From: Pedobacter sp. Leaf170
GTDB lineage: Bacteria > Bacteroidota > Bacteroidia > Sphingobacteriales > Sphingobacteriaceae
Reading direction: 5' to 3'
Assembly: GCF_920984665.1 (NCBI RefSeq)
Contig: NZ_CAKLBP010000009.1
Coordinates: 1-64,000 of the forward strand
DNA length: 64,000 nucleotides
The position numbers and the translations under genes were made by a program. Positions 8,784 to 16,351 of the stretch are shown here, piece after piece (positions within the stretch are counted from its first letter, which is position 1; each line of letters starts with the position of its first letter). Under the pieces are notes generated by a model that was not told where the DNA came from, searched no databases, and worked only from the letters and a program-made list of their open reading frames with translations.

Positions 8784-8804
8784 TCTTCGTCACTTTTGGT
8801 GAAA
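8784..8804 (+). repeat. left arm of a perfect 21-bp inverted repeat
   Basis: TCTTCGTCACTTTTGGTGAA plus A. Its exact reverse complement is at 8897-8917, with 92 bases between. The pair would form a long hairpin in single-stranded DNA or RNA. Both arms are flanked by GCGAAAGTG-like motifs (8773-8781 and 8921-8929). Confidence 0.85.
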
Positions 8805-8896
8805 GAATCCATGTACGATCCTAAAAGAATAATTTTCAGCCTGAAAAGGCTATGCGCGCAGGTAGGACGCAGTAAGATATTGTATCATTTATAGGT

Positions 8897-8917
8897 TTTC
8901 ACCAAAAGTGACGAAGA
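8897..8917 (-). repeat. right arm of a perfect 21-bp inverted repeat
   Basis: TTTCACCAAAAGTGACGAAG plus A, the exact reverse complement of 8784-8804. It is followed by GCCGCGAAAGTGACC, which echoes the GCGAAAGTGG just before the left arm. Confidence 0.85.
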
Positions 8918-9474
8918 GCCGCGAAAGTGACCCATCTATTTCGGTCCAAACTGTTCGGTAAATTTTCAGCCGGATTTTGTCTAAAGTGTCTATTTCCCCT
9001 TCGACAGATAAATAGGACTGTTAGAATTTCTTTCCCATTCCAATCCCGGCATAACAGAAAAATCTTCTGCCTAACTATTCATCTGGATCCTGTCCAAAAG
9101 GTCATCCAATTTAAATTTGACTGCTCAATTCTCCAAACGAGCTCGTTTTAACTACATTCGGGAGGATTTCATGGGGGTCGCTAAATTAATCAACGCTGCA
9201 CTGGAGACTTTAAATTCAGGTGAGCAGGATGCTGATGTTTTAGCTTAGGAGTAGGAATGGAATTAACGCAGGCGTTAAATCGAACAGTTTGACTCGAAAC
9301 AATAAGTTACTTTGGAGCGAAATGGTTGGAAAGTGAAAATGCGGAATGACCGAACACTTTCGCTGAAATATTCAAGTGTGCCTCATTTAAATTTGAAAAT
9401 AGTCGTTTATCGTGGTTTAGCGGAAGTTTTGATTTCGATATTTTTTTTGATTAAAATGATTATAGCGGCTATTT

Positions 9475-9822
9475 CTAATTGATATATTTTTTAACCTGAC
9501 TGAGTAAATAATCGATATCAAAGGGTTTTTGAATAAAATTTGCTGGTTGACACTTGCTCTCAATCTCTTCCAGACGGGCATGTGCGCTCATCACCAGAAC
9601 CGGTGTGTTTTGAACTGCATTAATTTCATGGCATACAGCGAGTCCTGAACCGTCGGGCAATCTGATATCAAGTAAAAATAAGTCGGCTTCAATTTTTTTA
9701 TCTCTGTTACTAAAGTCCGCAATGTTGCAAAATGAGATTACATTATAATTTTCAGATTCTAAAACAATATGTATCATTTCTCTGATTCCCTGATCATCTT
9801 CTAATAAAAGTATTGTGCTCAT
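9475..9822 (-). CDS. single-domain response regulator (CheY-like)
   Basis: A 115-residue receiver domain with no output domain. Acidic pocket E8-D9-D10, phospho-acceptor D52 in LFLLDIRLPDGSG, the switch Ser in VLVMSAHA and the conserved Lys in FIQKPFD are all present. The reading frame is open back to 9978, but the added 52 residues do not look like receiver sequence and overlap a decayed frame on the other strand; the ATG at 9822 (MSTILLLEDD) starts exactly where the family starts. No histidine kinase is adjacent, so it takes phosphate from a distant kinase or has been brought in with the island. Confidence 0.85.
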   Translation of the reverse strand: MSTILLLEDDQGIREMIHIVLESENYNVISFCNIADFSNRDKKIEADLFLLDIRLPDGSGLAVCHEINAVQNTPVLVMSAHARLEEIESKCQPANFIQKPFDIDYLLSQVKKYIN

Positions 9823-9936
9823 GTTATTTTTACCTGAATCTAAGACAAGTGCATCAATCAATTGGTTTTTAATAATTAGCAAATACTTAATGTTAGGTAG
9901 GCTTTCAACAAGCACCTGACTTGAATTTATCGATAG

Positions 9937-10241
9937 TTCTCTTTTATATTGCCAGGAAAAAATCCGGATGTAATCCAAAACAGTGATCTCTTTTGGCAGG
10001 CCGCATTAATATGCTATGACGATTTTGAAAATAGTCTGGGCGATTTTTATTTGCCGATGGCGCTTTTATAAAGTTTTCGGTGCTGAAGCCTTCCGGGTGT
10101 TAGGCGTATTAGTCCTTGAGTGATTATGGCCGTATTGAATCTCTTTATGACGGTGAATTTACCTTGGTTTTTACTGACGGATGCTTGTTGTTTGGGTTTA
10201 ATTTTTTAGCTCAGCTCAGGGCTACTCCTTTATTTGCTTAA
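9937..10241 (+). pseudogene. candidate decayed gene spread over three frames
   Basis: Three consecutive open blocks on the plus strand join into one protein-like sequence if two frameshifts are allowed: 9937-10071 (...SDLFWQAALICYDDFENSLG...), about 10070-10123 (KVFGAEAFRVLGVLVLE) and 10122-10241 (DYGRIESLYDGEFTLVFTDG...LAQLRATPLFA). Each switch is by +1. The protein family is not recognised. The blocks could be accidental, but the composition is protein-like and the region otherwise has no gene. Confidence 0.3.
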
Positions 10242-10252
10242 GATAAACAAGT

Positions 10253-10654
10253 TCAGAACTGGACCATTTTTTCATTTTTTACGATTAAAATCTTGTTGTT
10301 TTCCAGTTCAAGCCATCCATAATCAAAACAAAAGTTATAAATACCTTTTGAAGTTTGGAGTATTCGGCTGATGAATGCAAAATTAAAACCGCTGTCCCGA
10401 AGCAGAAAATCCGTGACTACAGTTGAATCACCTTTTTGCTCATAAATGCTTTGGAGTATCTTATGATTATGTCGAAGAATCTCGTTGATTTTGGTGTAAA
10501 ATAAAGGGGCATTCCATCGCTCATTTTTGAGTTGATCGCGTCTTGCACGGTTTCGGCATTGATCACTGCAAAACAATTTATCGCTTCTTCCCTCGAATGA
10601 ATTGCCGCAATATTGATAGCTGCATAGTCGTAAGGTTTCTTTTAATGGCGGCAT
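10253..10654 (-). CDS. small zinc-ribbon-like protein
   Basis: A 133-residue cytoplasmic protein. The N-terminus has four cysteines in C-x4-C and C-x3-C form (CSYQYCGNSFEGRSDKLFCS, then DQC), followed by a very basic RNRARRDQLKNER. This is a treble-clef or zinc-ribbon arrangement of the kind in DUF2116-like proteins, suggesting nucleic-acid or protein binding. The remaining 90 residues look alpha-helical and end with a short strand. It is common as a hypothetical protein on Bacteroidota islands. It is divergently arranged with the Pur-alpha/RadC chimera, and the 109-bp gap must hold both promoters. Confidence 0.7.
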   Translation of the reverse strand: MPPLKETLRLCSYQYCGNSFEGRSDKLFCSDQCRNRARRDQLKNERWNAPLFYTKINEILRHNHKILQSIYEQKGDSTVVTDFLLRDSGFNFAFISRILQTSKGIYNFCFDYGWLELENNKILIVKNEKMVQF

Positions 10655-10763
10655 TCCGAATAAATTTAGGGTTACTCTATCCGTTTTTTATCCGATTGGA
10701 CCGGATAGGCTAATATACAACCGATTAGCAAATATTCAAATCCAAATTTTGTGTGTACCAAAA

Positions 10764-11345
10764 ATGATAGACATGAGAACTGAAAACCTTAGTAGTGAAA
10801 ACTTTTCATCCGGAAAAAGAAACTATTTTATCGACTTTAAGCGCGCAATTAACGATAGTGATTACATCTGCATTACCCGGAGTGATAAGTTGCAGAGTGG
10901 TGGATACAGAGGGTCAAATGTAGTGGTTTTTGAAGAAGATTTCCACTTTCTTGTTTCCGCTTTTTCTTCGCTTTTCCAGTCTGCAGCCCATCTTGATTAT
11001 CAGGGAATAGGAGGCATTCAGCAATTATCCAAAACTAGCATAAAGGGCCGAAAAGGGATTAGCTCCTCAGCTGCAGAGATGCAGCCAAGGGAAAAATTTG
11101 TGTCCTACGGAGCGCAAGGAGTAAACGACGCTGAACTTATCTCGATGCTGATTGGTACGGGTAGCGCCAGTCAAAATGCAGTGGCCACTTCAGAAGAAAT
11201 TTTAAAAGCAGCCGGAGGACGACTTGACCGCATATACGCGCAAGATTTTGAAAGCTTATCTACGTTCAAGGGTATTGGTGTGGCTAAATCCTGCGCCATA
11301 TTAGCGGCCCTGGAACTGGGCAGGAGGATGTGCGTAACTGGATGA
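10764..11345 (+). CDS. Pur-alpha-like (DUF3276) domain fused to truncated RadC N-terminal domain
   Basis: A 193-residue chimera. Residues about 15-80 (FSSGKRNYFIDFKRAINDSD... and VVVFEEDFHFLVSAF) match the DUF3276 PurA-type single-strand nucleic-acid-binding fold. Residues about 103-193 match the N-terminal helix-hairpin-helix part of RadC/UPF0758 (PREKFVSYGAQGVNDAELIS, IGTGS, FESLSTFKGIGVAKSCAILA, LELGRR). The frame then stops; the JAB/MPN metalloprotease-like domain with its HxH motif is absent, and none is found downstream in other frames. A TTG 15 bases upstream of the chosen ATG is also in frame. It could be a functional DNA-binding product of a gene fusion or the scar of a deletion. Confidence 0.75.
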   Translation: MIDMRTENLSSENFSSGKRNYFIDFKRAINDSDYICITRSDKLQSGGYRGSNVVVFEEDFHFLVSAFSSLFQSAAHLDYQGIGGIQQLSKTSIKGRKGISSSAAEMQPREKFVSYGAQGVNDAELISMLIGTGSASQNAVATSEEILKAAGGRLDRIYAQDFESLSTFKGIGVAKSCAILAALELGRRMCVTG

Positions 11346-11621
11346 GATCGGAAGTTTCTTCTGTTTATAAATGAGTCAATTAGCTGGGATAAAATAAAGC
11401 GATTCTTTTCAATAAAACGGATAAAAGGCCGTGAATTTCGGTCACTCCGCTTACTGCGAGCGCATAATGCTCGCGCGCCGCTAGCGAGCCCCCTTCGGGA
11501 CTTATAGCTCTTTGTCGCTAGGTAACCGTTTTTCCGGACTTTCTTTTTTCAGTTTTTCTTTTGAAAAGACGTTTGGAAAAGGGAGGAGAAATAAAAAATG
11601 TAACATTTAAATTTTTTAATT
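11346..11621. other. intergenic region of the island, GC-rich patch
   Basis: No gene is supported. A locally GC-rich stretch at about 11430-11520 contains GCGAGCGCATAATGCTCGCG, an imperfect palindrome, followed by CGCTAGCG. The patch precedes the truncated ssb start and looks like the leader of mobile-element ssb genes; a structured leader RNA is possible but unproven. Confidence 0.4.
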
Positions 11622-11669
11622 ATGGAAATCACAGGAAGATTGACCGCTGATGCAGTGGTTCCTTATTGA
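11622..11669 (+). pseudogene. truncated start of a single-stranded DNA-binding protein gene (ssb-like)
   Basis: ATG at 11622 begins MEITGRLTADAVV, the characteristic start of the short Ssb proteins carried by Bacteroidota conjugative elements, then runs PY and a TGA. Only 15 codons remain of about 120. The coding homology is lost within 60 bases of the terminator of the tRNA at 11727-11800. This places a recombination breakpoint at about 11660. Confidence 0.65.
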
Positions 11670-11682
11670 GTCTTAAAGGGCA

Positions 11683-11716
11683 TAAAAAAACCCCTTAAGA
11701 GTGTCTCAAGGGGTGA
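11683..11716 (-). terminator. terminator of the CAT tRNA, possibly bidirectional
   Basis: Minus strand, just after the tRNA: CACCCCTTGAGACACTCTTA then AGGGGTTTTTTT. The ACCCCTT/AAGGGGT stem has a T-run on both strands, so it could also stop plus-strand readthrough. Confidence 0.8.
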
Positions 11717-11726
11717 TTTTTTTTTG

Positions 11727-11800
11727 TGGGCCCAGCTGGGCTCGAACCAGCGACCAAAAGATTATGAGTCTTCTACTCTAACCAACTGAGCTATAGGCCC
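11727..11800 (-). tRNA. tRNA with CAT anticodon (elongator Met or lysidine-type Ile2)
   Basis: Minus-strand cloverleaf: acceptor GGGCCTA pairs with TGGGCCC; D-arm TAGCTCAGTTGGTTAGAG; anticodon stem GAAGA/TCTTT around CTCATAA; T-arm GCTGGTTCGAGCCCAGC. It lacks the initiator G-C triplets. The T-arm and variable region (TTGGTCGCTGGTTC) recall E. coli tRNA-Ile2, but the acceptor stem is also compatible with elongator Met; sequence alone does not settle it. The 3' end faces the island. CCA is not encoded. Confidence 0.92.
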
Positions 11801-12106
11801 CGAAAAAACATATTGTTTTTTGCGAGTGCAATGTTACAAATTTGCATTCAATTTGCGAAAAAGTTTTTAACTAATTTTCTTCCAAAAATTTTTTACCATT
11901 CATTTTCAATGATTTGCTTGTTTTAAAAAACAATTATTAAGTTAATTTGATTATAGATTGTTGTATTGAAAAATAAATTATCTTTTTTGTACTAACAATA
12001 GCAAATTAAATTATTGTTAAAATTACCGTAAATTTATACAAGCAAACTTGGCATTTTAACAAATGACCAAAATACCAGATTAACAAAATATTTTAGCTTT
12101 ATATTC
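11801..12106. other. AT-rich leader of the polyphosphate cluster
   Basis: About 300 very AT-rich bases with no reading frame worth reporting. It must contain the promoter of the HD/PPK1 transcript, but no clean TTG-N17-20-TAnnTTTG pair was found. Confidence 0.5.
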
Positions 12107-13330
12107 ATGGATTACAAGCAACTACAGATTGATGTAGAAGAGCATATCAACGATTATTTTAATACCCATCAGGATGATAGATTGGTATATCACAATCTTG
12201 AACACACACAAAGTGTTGTAAAAGCAGCACAGCAGATAGCCAATCATTATCAGTTAAATGATGAAGACTTTTTTATTGTAACTGTAGCCGCATGGTTTCA
12301 TGATACCGGCTATTTTGAAGATAATCTTTATCATGAAGCAAAAGGAGCAGAGTTAGCCAACAGTTATCTCGAATCTAAAGAGGTAAATAAAGCGGTTCGG
12401 GAAAAAATATCGAACGCTATCTTAAGCACAAAGATTCCTCAAAAACCTTCAAACTTAATTGAAAATATTTTGTGCGATGCAGATTTATTCCATTTAGGCT
12501 CAGCAGATTTCAGACAGAAAGGAAAACTGATGCACAAGGAAGTTGAATTAATTTACAATAAAGATATCAGCAAAAAAAACTGGCGCATAGATGATATAAG
12601 GTTTCTTGAAGCACACCAATACCATACCGATTATGCAAAACTGCTCTTAAACGATCAAAAGCAAAAGAACGTTGATAAGATAAAAAATAAACTATCAGCT
12701 AAGTCTGCACAAGTAAATATTGTAGAGCCAGATTTACATACCCATATGTCAGAAGAAATAGATAATCCTAAAGACAAGAAAAAGGATAAAAAAGACAAGC
12801 CTGATAAAGGTATTGAAACTATGTTTAGAATAACCTCTGCAAATAATCAAAGGTTAAGTGATATGGCCGATAATAAAGCACACATATTAATAACTGTAAA
12901 CTCCATTATGCTTTCTTTAATTGTGAGTTTATTATTAAATAAATTAGATAATCATAGTAATTTAATTATTCCAACATTCATATTGCTTGTAGTAAGCTTA
13001 ACATGCGTGGTGGTTTCTATTCTATCAACCCGCCCATCAATTCCGCCGGGAATTTTTACACCAGAAGAAATGGAGCAGAAAAAAGTAAACTTATTATTCT
13101 TCGGTAACTTTTATAAAATGTCTTTACCAGATTATACCGATGGTATGGTTAAAGTAATGAACGATAAAGATTTCTTGTATGGCACCCTGATAACTGATGT
13201 TTACTCGCAAGGGGTGGTATTAGGAAGAAAATATAAATTAATTCGTTTGGCTTATAACGTTTTCATGTTTGGCTTAATTGCAGCCGTACTTGCATTTGTT
13301 GTTGCTTACGCTGCTTACGGTAAACTTTAA
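12107..13330 (+). CDS. HD-domain hydrolase fused to a Pycsar-effector-type transmembrane domain
   Basis: A 407-residue membrane protein. Residues 1-200 are an HD phosphohydrolase: H29/H33 in YHNLEH, H65-D66 in AAWFHDTGYF, and D124 and D126 in CDADLFH. A very basic, Lys/Asp-rich linker (about 220-240) follows. Residues about 245-407 match the Pycsar-effector TM family (DUF5706): conserved NNQRLSDMADNKAHILITVN, two adjacent helices at about 262-308, a cytoplasmic segment, and a last helix at about 380-405. HD domains hydrolyse nucleotides or cyclic nucleotides; the TM domain in Pycsar immunity opens or damages the inner membrane after binding a cyclic nucleotide. Here its stop overlaps the ppk1 start (TAATG), so the two are translationally coupled. 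A role tied to polyphosphate or nucleotide levels is inferred. Confidence 0.85.
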   Translation: MDYKQLQIDVEEHINDYFNTHQDDRLVYHNLEHTQSVVKAAQQIANHYQLNDEDFFIVTVAAWFHDTGYFEDNLYHEAKGAELANSYLESKEVNKAVREKISNAILSTKIPQKPSNLIENILCDADLFHLGSADFRQKGKLMHKEVELIYNKDISKKNWRIDDIRFLEAHQYHTDYAKLLLNDQKQKNVDKIKNKLSAKSAQVNIVEPDLHTHMSEEIDNPKDKKKDKKDKPDKGIETMFRITSANNQRLSDMADNKAHILITVNSIMLSLIVSLLLNKLDNHSNLIIPTFILLVVSLTCVVVSILSTRPSIPPGIFTPEEMEQKKVNLLFFGNFYKMSLPDYTDGMVKVMNDKDFLYGTLITDVYSQGVVLGRKYKLIRLAYNVFMFGLIAAVLAFVVAYAAYGKL

Positions 13331-15372
13331 TGAAAACAGCAGTTCAAAGCAAACTATTTAATCGTGATTTAAGCTGGCTTAAATTTAACGAGCGTATTTT
13401 AATGGAAGCTGAACGAGATAGCGTTCCGCTTTTAGAACGCATCAAGTTTTTATCTATTTTTTCTTCCAATCTGGATGAGTTTTATCGCGTAAGGATGCCT
13501 GTTTTACTTGCTTTAGAGAAAATAAGCAGTAAAGAGGATAACGATTTGCACATCAATGCAGATTTGGTAGAAACAGCAAATACGATGATATCCGGGCAGC
13601 AGGAAAGGTATGGTAAGGCGCTTCAAAAAGATATTATCCCAAAATTAAAAGACCAAAATATTGAGGTTGTTTACGGTCGTAAATTTCCTAAAGAAATCCA
13701 GAAAGAAACCAGAAGATATTTTTTAAGTCAGGTTTTAGCCTTTTTGCAACCAGTATCAGTAAAAAAGAATACAATTTTCTTCCCTTCAAATAATCAGTTA
13801 TATTTTTTGGTAACGGTTACCAGAGGTGATGAAAAAAAGGCTTTTATTTTAAATATACCTTCAAATGAACTTCCTCGTTTCTATAAAATTGATAAAGAAG
13901 ACAAAACCTATATTGTATTTTTAGACGATATTATCCGCTTCAATTTAGAAGTGGTTTTTAGTGATGCAGAAATAACAGGTTGTTTTAGCTTCAAAATCAC
14001 CCGCGATGCTGAAATTGATTTAAAGGACGAATATTCTGGTAGCTTATCAGAGCAACTTGAAATTCAGCTTTCTAAAAGAGACAATGGCTTGGCCACCCGT
14101 TTTTTACATCAGCCTGGCATCCCTAAAAATGTAATCAAGCTCCTTCGTAAGCTTTTCAATCTTAAAAAGGCTAACCTGGTTGAAGGCGGTCAATATCATA
14201 ACTTAAAAGATTTAATGTCTTTTCCGGTTAAAAACGCTGCCTTATCAAATAAAGATTGGACTAAAATATGTCACTGCGATTTGGTCCAAAATTCATTACT
14301 AGATGAAATAAGCAAAAAGGATATTATCATACATACGCCTTATCAAAGCTACGATACCATTTTAAGATTTTTTAATGAGGCAGCTATTGATAAAGATGTT
14401 AAAGAGATTTACCTAACTATTTACCGTGTTGCTACCGATTCTAAAATTATAAATGCATTAATCAGCGCAGCAAAAAATGGTAAAAAAGTTTTCGTTTTAG
14501 TTGAATTAAAAGCACGTTTCGATGAAGCCAATAACATAAAATGGGCTAAGAAAATGAAGGAACAAGGCGTTGAAATTGTATACAGCGTTACAGCCTTAAA
14601 AGTTCATGCTAAAATTGCATTGGTTAAAAAACAGCAAGGAAACCGTATGCATTACACAGGCTTACTTGCCACCGGAAATTTTAATGAGAGTACTGCTGCT
14701 TTTTATACCGATCACATCTTAATGACCGCCAACAAAGATATTTTAAGGGAAATTGAACTTCTTTTTATGTTTTTGGCTAAAAGGGTAAAGCCTGAAAAAA
14801 CTGTGCCCGTAAATTTTGAGCACATTTTGGTCGCCCAGTTTAATTTGCAAGAGAAATTTTTAGCGCTTATTGATAGGGAAATCGAATTTGCAAAGGCCGG
14901 TAAAGATGCATCTATAACCATTAAGCTCAATAATCTGGAAGAAAAAATCTTAATTAATAAACTTTACGAAGCCTCGCAGGCAGGGGTAAAGATTAACATG
15001 TTTGTTAGAAGTATTTGTAGGTTAGTTGCAGGTGTGGATGGAATGAGTGAAAATATTACTGTTACTCGTATTGTTGATAGATACCTTGAGCACGGGCGGA
15101 TATTTATTTTCAACAATCTGGGCAAAAAGGATGTGTTTCTGGGTTCGGCCGACTGGATGAATAGAAATATTTACAGGCGCATTGAAGTTTGTTTTCCGGT
15201 TTACGATGAAGCCATTAAAGCCGAAATTCTTCACATAATAGACATACAGAAAAAAGATAATTTACAAGGCGTTTCAATTGATGATGAAATGAATAATCAA
15301 CCAGTAAAAAAGGATGGAACACTTATTGCGTCTCAATCAGAAATCTATAAATTTTTACAAAATCAACATTAA
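13330..15372 (+). CDS. ppk1: polyphosphate kinase 1
   Basis: Makes long-chain polyphosphate from ATP in a reversible reaction. The 680 residues match the usual length. N-terminal domain: NRDLSWLKFNERIL at the start. Catalytic domains: ELKARFDEANNI, then H426 in ALKVHAK, the residue that is phosphorylated (H435 in E. coli), TGLLATGNFNEST, and H588 in LEHGRIFIF (H592 in E. coli). The start overlaps the HD/TM gene by one base, and the lipoprotein gene follows after 10 bp. No exopolyphosphatase of the Ppx/GppA type is adjacent. The gene order suggests a single transcript of four genes. Confidence 0.97.
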   Translation: MKTAVQSKLFNRDLSWLKFNERILMEAERDSVPLLERIKFLSIFSSNLDEFYRVRMPVLLALEKISSKEDNDLHINADLVETANTMISGQQERYGKALQKDIIPKLKDQNIEVVYGRKFPKEIQKETRRYFLSQVLAFLQPVSVKKNTIFFPSNNQLYFLVTVTRGDEKKAFILNIPSNELPRFYKIDKEDKTYIVFLDDIIRFNLEVVFSDAEITGCFSFKITRDAEIDLKDEYSGSLSEQLEIQLSKRDNGLATRFLHQPGIPKNVIKLLRKLFNLKKANLVEGGQYHNLKDLMSFPVKNAALSNKDWTKICHCDLVQNSLLDEISKKDIIIHTPYQSYDTILRFFNEAAIDKDVKEIYLTIYRVATDSKIINALISAAKNGKKVFVLVELKARFDEANNIKWAKKMKEQGVEIVYSVTALKVHAKIALVKKQQGNRMHYTGLLATGNFNESTAAFYTDHILMTANKDILREIELLFMFLAKRVKPEKTVPVNFEHILVAQFNLQEKFLALIDREIEFAKAGKDASITIKLNNLEEKILINKLYEASQAGVKINMFVRSICRLVAGVDGMSENITVTRIVDRYLEHGRIFIFNNLGKKDVFLGSADWMNRNIYRRIEVCFPVYDEAIKAEILHIIDIQKKDNLQGVSIDDEMNNQPVKKDGTLIASQSEIYKFLQNQH

Positions 15373-15382
15373 ATTTTAGCTG

Positions 15383-16282
15383 ATGAAAAATTATAAATAT
15401 GCCATGCTAACTGCAGTAGGCGCTTTATCTATTGCTTTTTTTTGCATTTCATGTGTTAACGAAAAACACGAAGAATCTACTACCGCATCAGAAACAGCAC
15501 AAACAAAATCTGATTTTCCTTACGATTTAAGTAAACCTGTAAAGCATAATATGCCGCAAAGCTTGTTCGAAATATCGGGCATTGTTTTTAACAACGGCGA
15601 CCCGAAACAAGTTTATGCCATTCAAGATGAAGATGGCGATTTATTTTATCTTGGTTTAGAGGATAAAGAAGCTAAATTTACAAAATTTGGAGGCAAAGGC
15701 GATTATGAAGATTTGGCAATATTAAAAAACCAGGTTATTGTTTTAAAAAGCAATGGAGAGTTTCATATTTTTCCGCTTTCTGAAATCAACAAACCTGAAG
15801 CAGCCAATGTGCAAAAGGTTAAAGATTTATTACCAAAAGGCGAATATGAAGGCTTGGCAGCCGACGAAGCAATAGGTAAAATTTACGCTTTAACAAAAGC
15901 AAGCAAAGCTGATGATAAAGAAAAAGCAACCCGTATTTATGCTTTCTCGATGGCTAATGATGGCACTTTAAAAGCAGATGGAGAATTTAGCCTTCCATAT
16001 CATGAAATTGCAAAAACATCAGGAAGTAAAAAATTAAACTTTAAACCATCGGCCCTTTCTCAAAACAAAAACACAAATGAATGGTACATTTTATCATCTG
16101 TAAATAAAATGATTTTAGTTACTGATGCCAATTTTAAAATAAAAAGTGTTGTGCCTTTAAAGGGTGATGATTTTAATCAGCCAGAAGGAATTGCATTTGA
16201 TAAGGATAATACGCTATATATTTCCAATGAGGGTGGTACATTATCTGCCGGAAATATTCTTGAATTTAAATTAAAGAAATAG
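15383..16282 (+). CDS. lipoprotein of the SdiA-regulated / beta-propeller type
   Basis: A 299-residue lipoprotein: the signal sequence ends FFCISC, with C24 as the likely lipidated residue, followed by an acidic linker (EKHEESTTASE) that fits surface export. The body has repeated blade-like strands such as FEISGIVFNNGDP, DYEDLAILKN, EYEGLAADEAIGKIYALTK and NQPEGIAFDKDNTLYISNEG, resembling the SdiA-regulated/esterase-like propeller family. These proteins can bind metal or have phosphoesterase/phytase-like activity, but no activity can be assigned here. It sits between ppk1 and the large phosphatase, so a part in phosphate handling at the envelope is likely. Confidence 0.75.
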   Translation: MKNYKYAMLTAVGALSIAFFCISCVNEKHEESTTASETAQTKSDFPYDLSKPVKHNMPQSLFEISGIVFNNGDPKQVYAIQDEDGDLFYLGLEDKEAKFTKFGGKGDYEDLAILKNQVIVLKSNGEFHIFPLSEINKPEAANVQKVKDLLPKGEYEGLAADEAIGKIYALTKASKADDKEKATRIYAFSMANDGTLKADGEFSLPYHEIAKTSGSKKLNFKPSALSQNKNTNEWYILSSVNKMILVTDANFKIKSVVPLKGDDFNQPEGIAFDKDNTLYISNEGGTLSAGNILEFKLKK

Positions 16283-16289
16283 TTGTACG

Positions 16290-16323
16290 GCTGCCTTTCT
16301 AACTAAAAGGCAGCTTACTTTTA
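16290..16323 (+). terminator. hairpin between the lipoprotein and phosphatase genes
   Basis: A perfect 9-bp stem GCTGCCTTT/AAAGGCAGC with a 7-base loop is followed by TTACTTTTAC. It may end or attenuate the HD-ppk1-lipoprotein transcript before the phosphatase gene. The T-run is interrupted. Confidence 0.6.
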
Positions 16324-16351
16324 CTATGTTTTTGCTGTAACAAACTAATTT

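Larger units (their letters stand above)
8765..9371. mobile_element. inverted-repeat-bounded segment (MITE-like or IS remnant)
   Basis: A 17-base sequence ATATTTCAGCGAAAGTG at 8765-8781 recurs exactly in inverted orientation at 9355-9371, bounding 607 bp. A second, perfect 21-bp inverted repeat lies inside near the left end. No complete transposase is present. An open stretch 9075-9248 (+, internal ATG 9171, ending NSGEQDADVLA) is unrecognised. Termini with several repeated motifs recall IS21-type ends, but that is only an analogy. Confidence 0.5.

Noticed and set aside
8927..9151. 74-codon plus-strand frame within the inverted-repeat unit
   Set aside because: Phe/Arg-rich composition of chance frames; overlaps a better but still unrecognised open stretch in another frame.
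9823..9978. 52-residue N-terminal extension of the first response regulator
   Set aside because: Receiver homology starts exactly at the internal ATG (9822), and the extension shows no domain and overlaps a candidate decayed frame on the other strand.
12107..13330. Complete Pycsar immunity operon
   Set aside because: Only the effector-type TM domain is present; no pyrimidine cyclase gene is adjacent, and the gene is coupled to ppk1.
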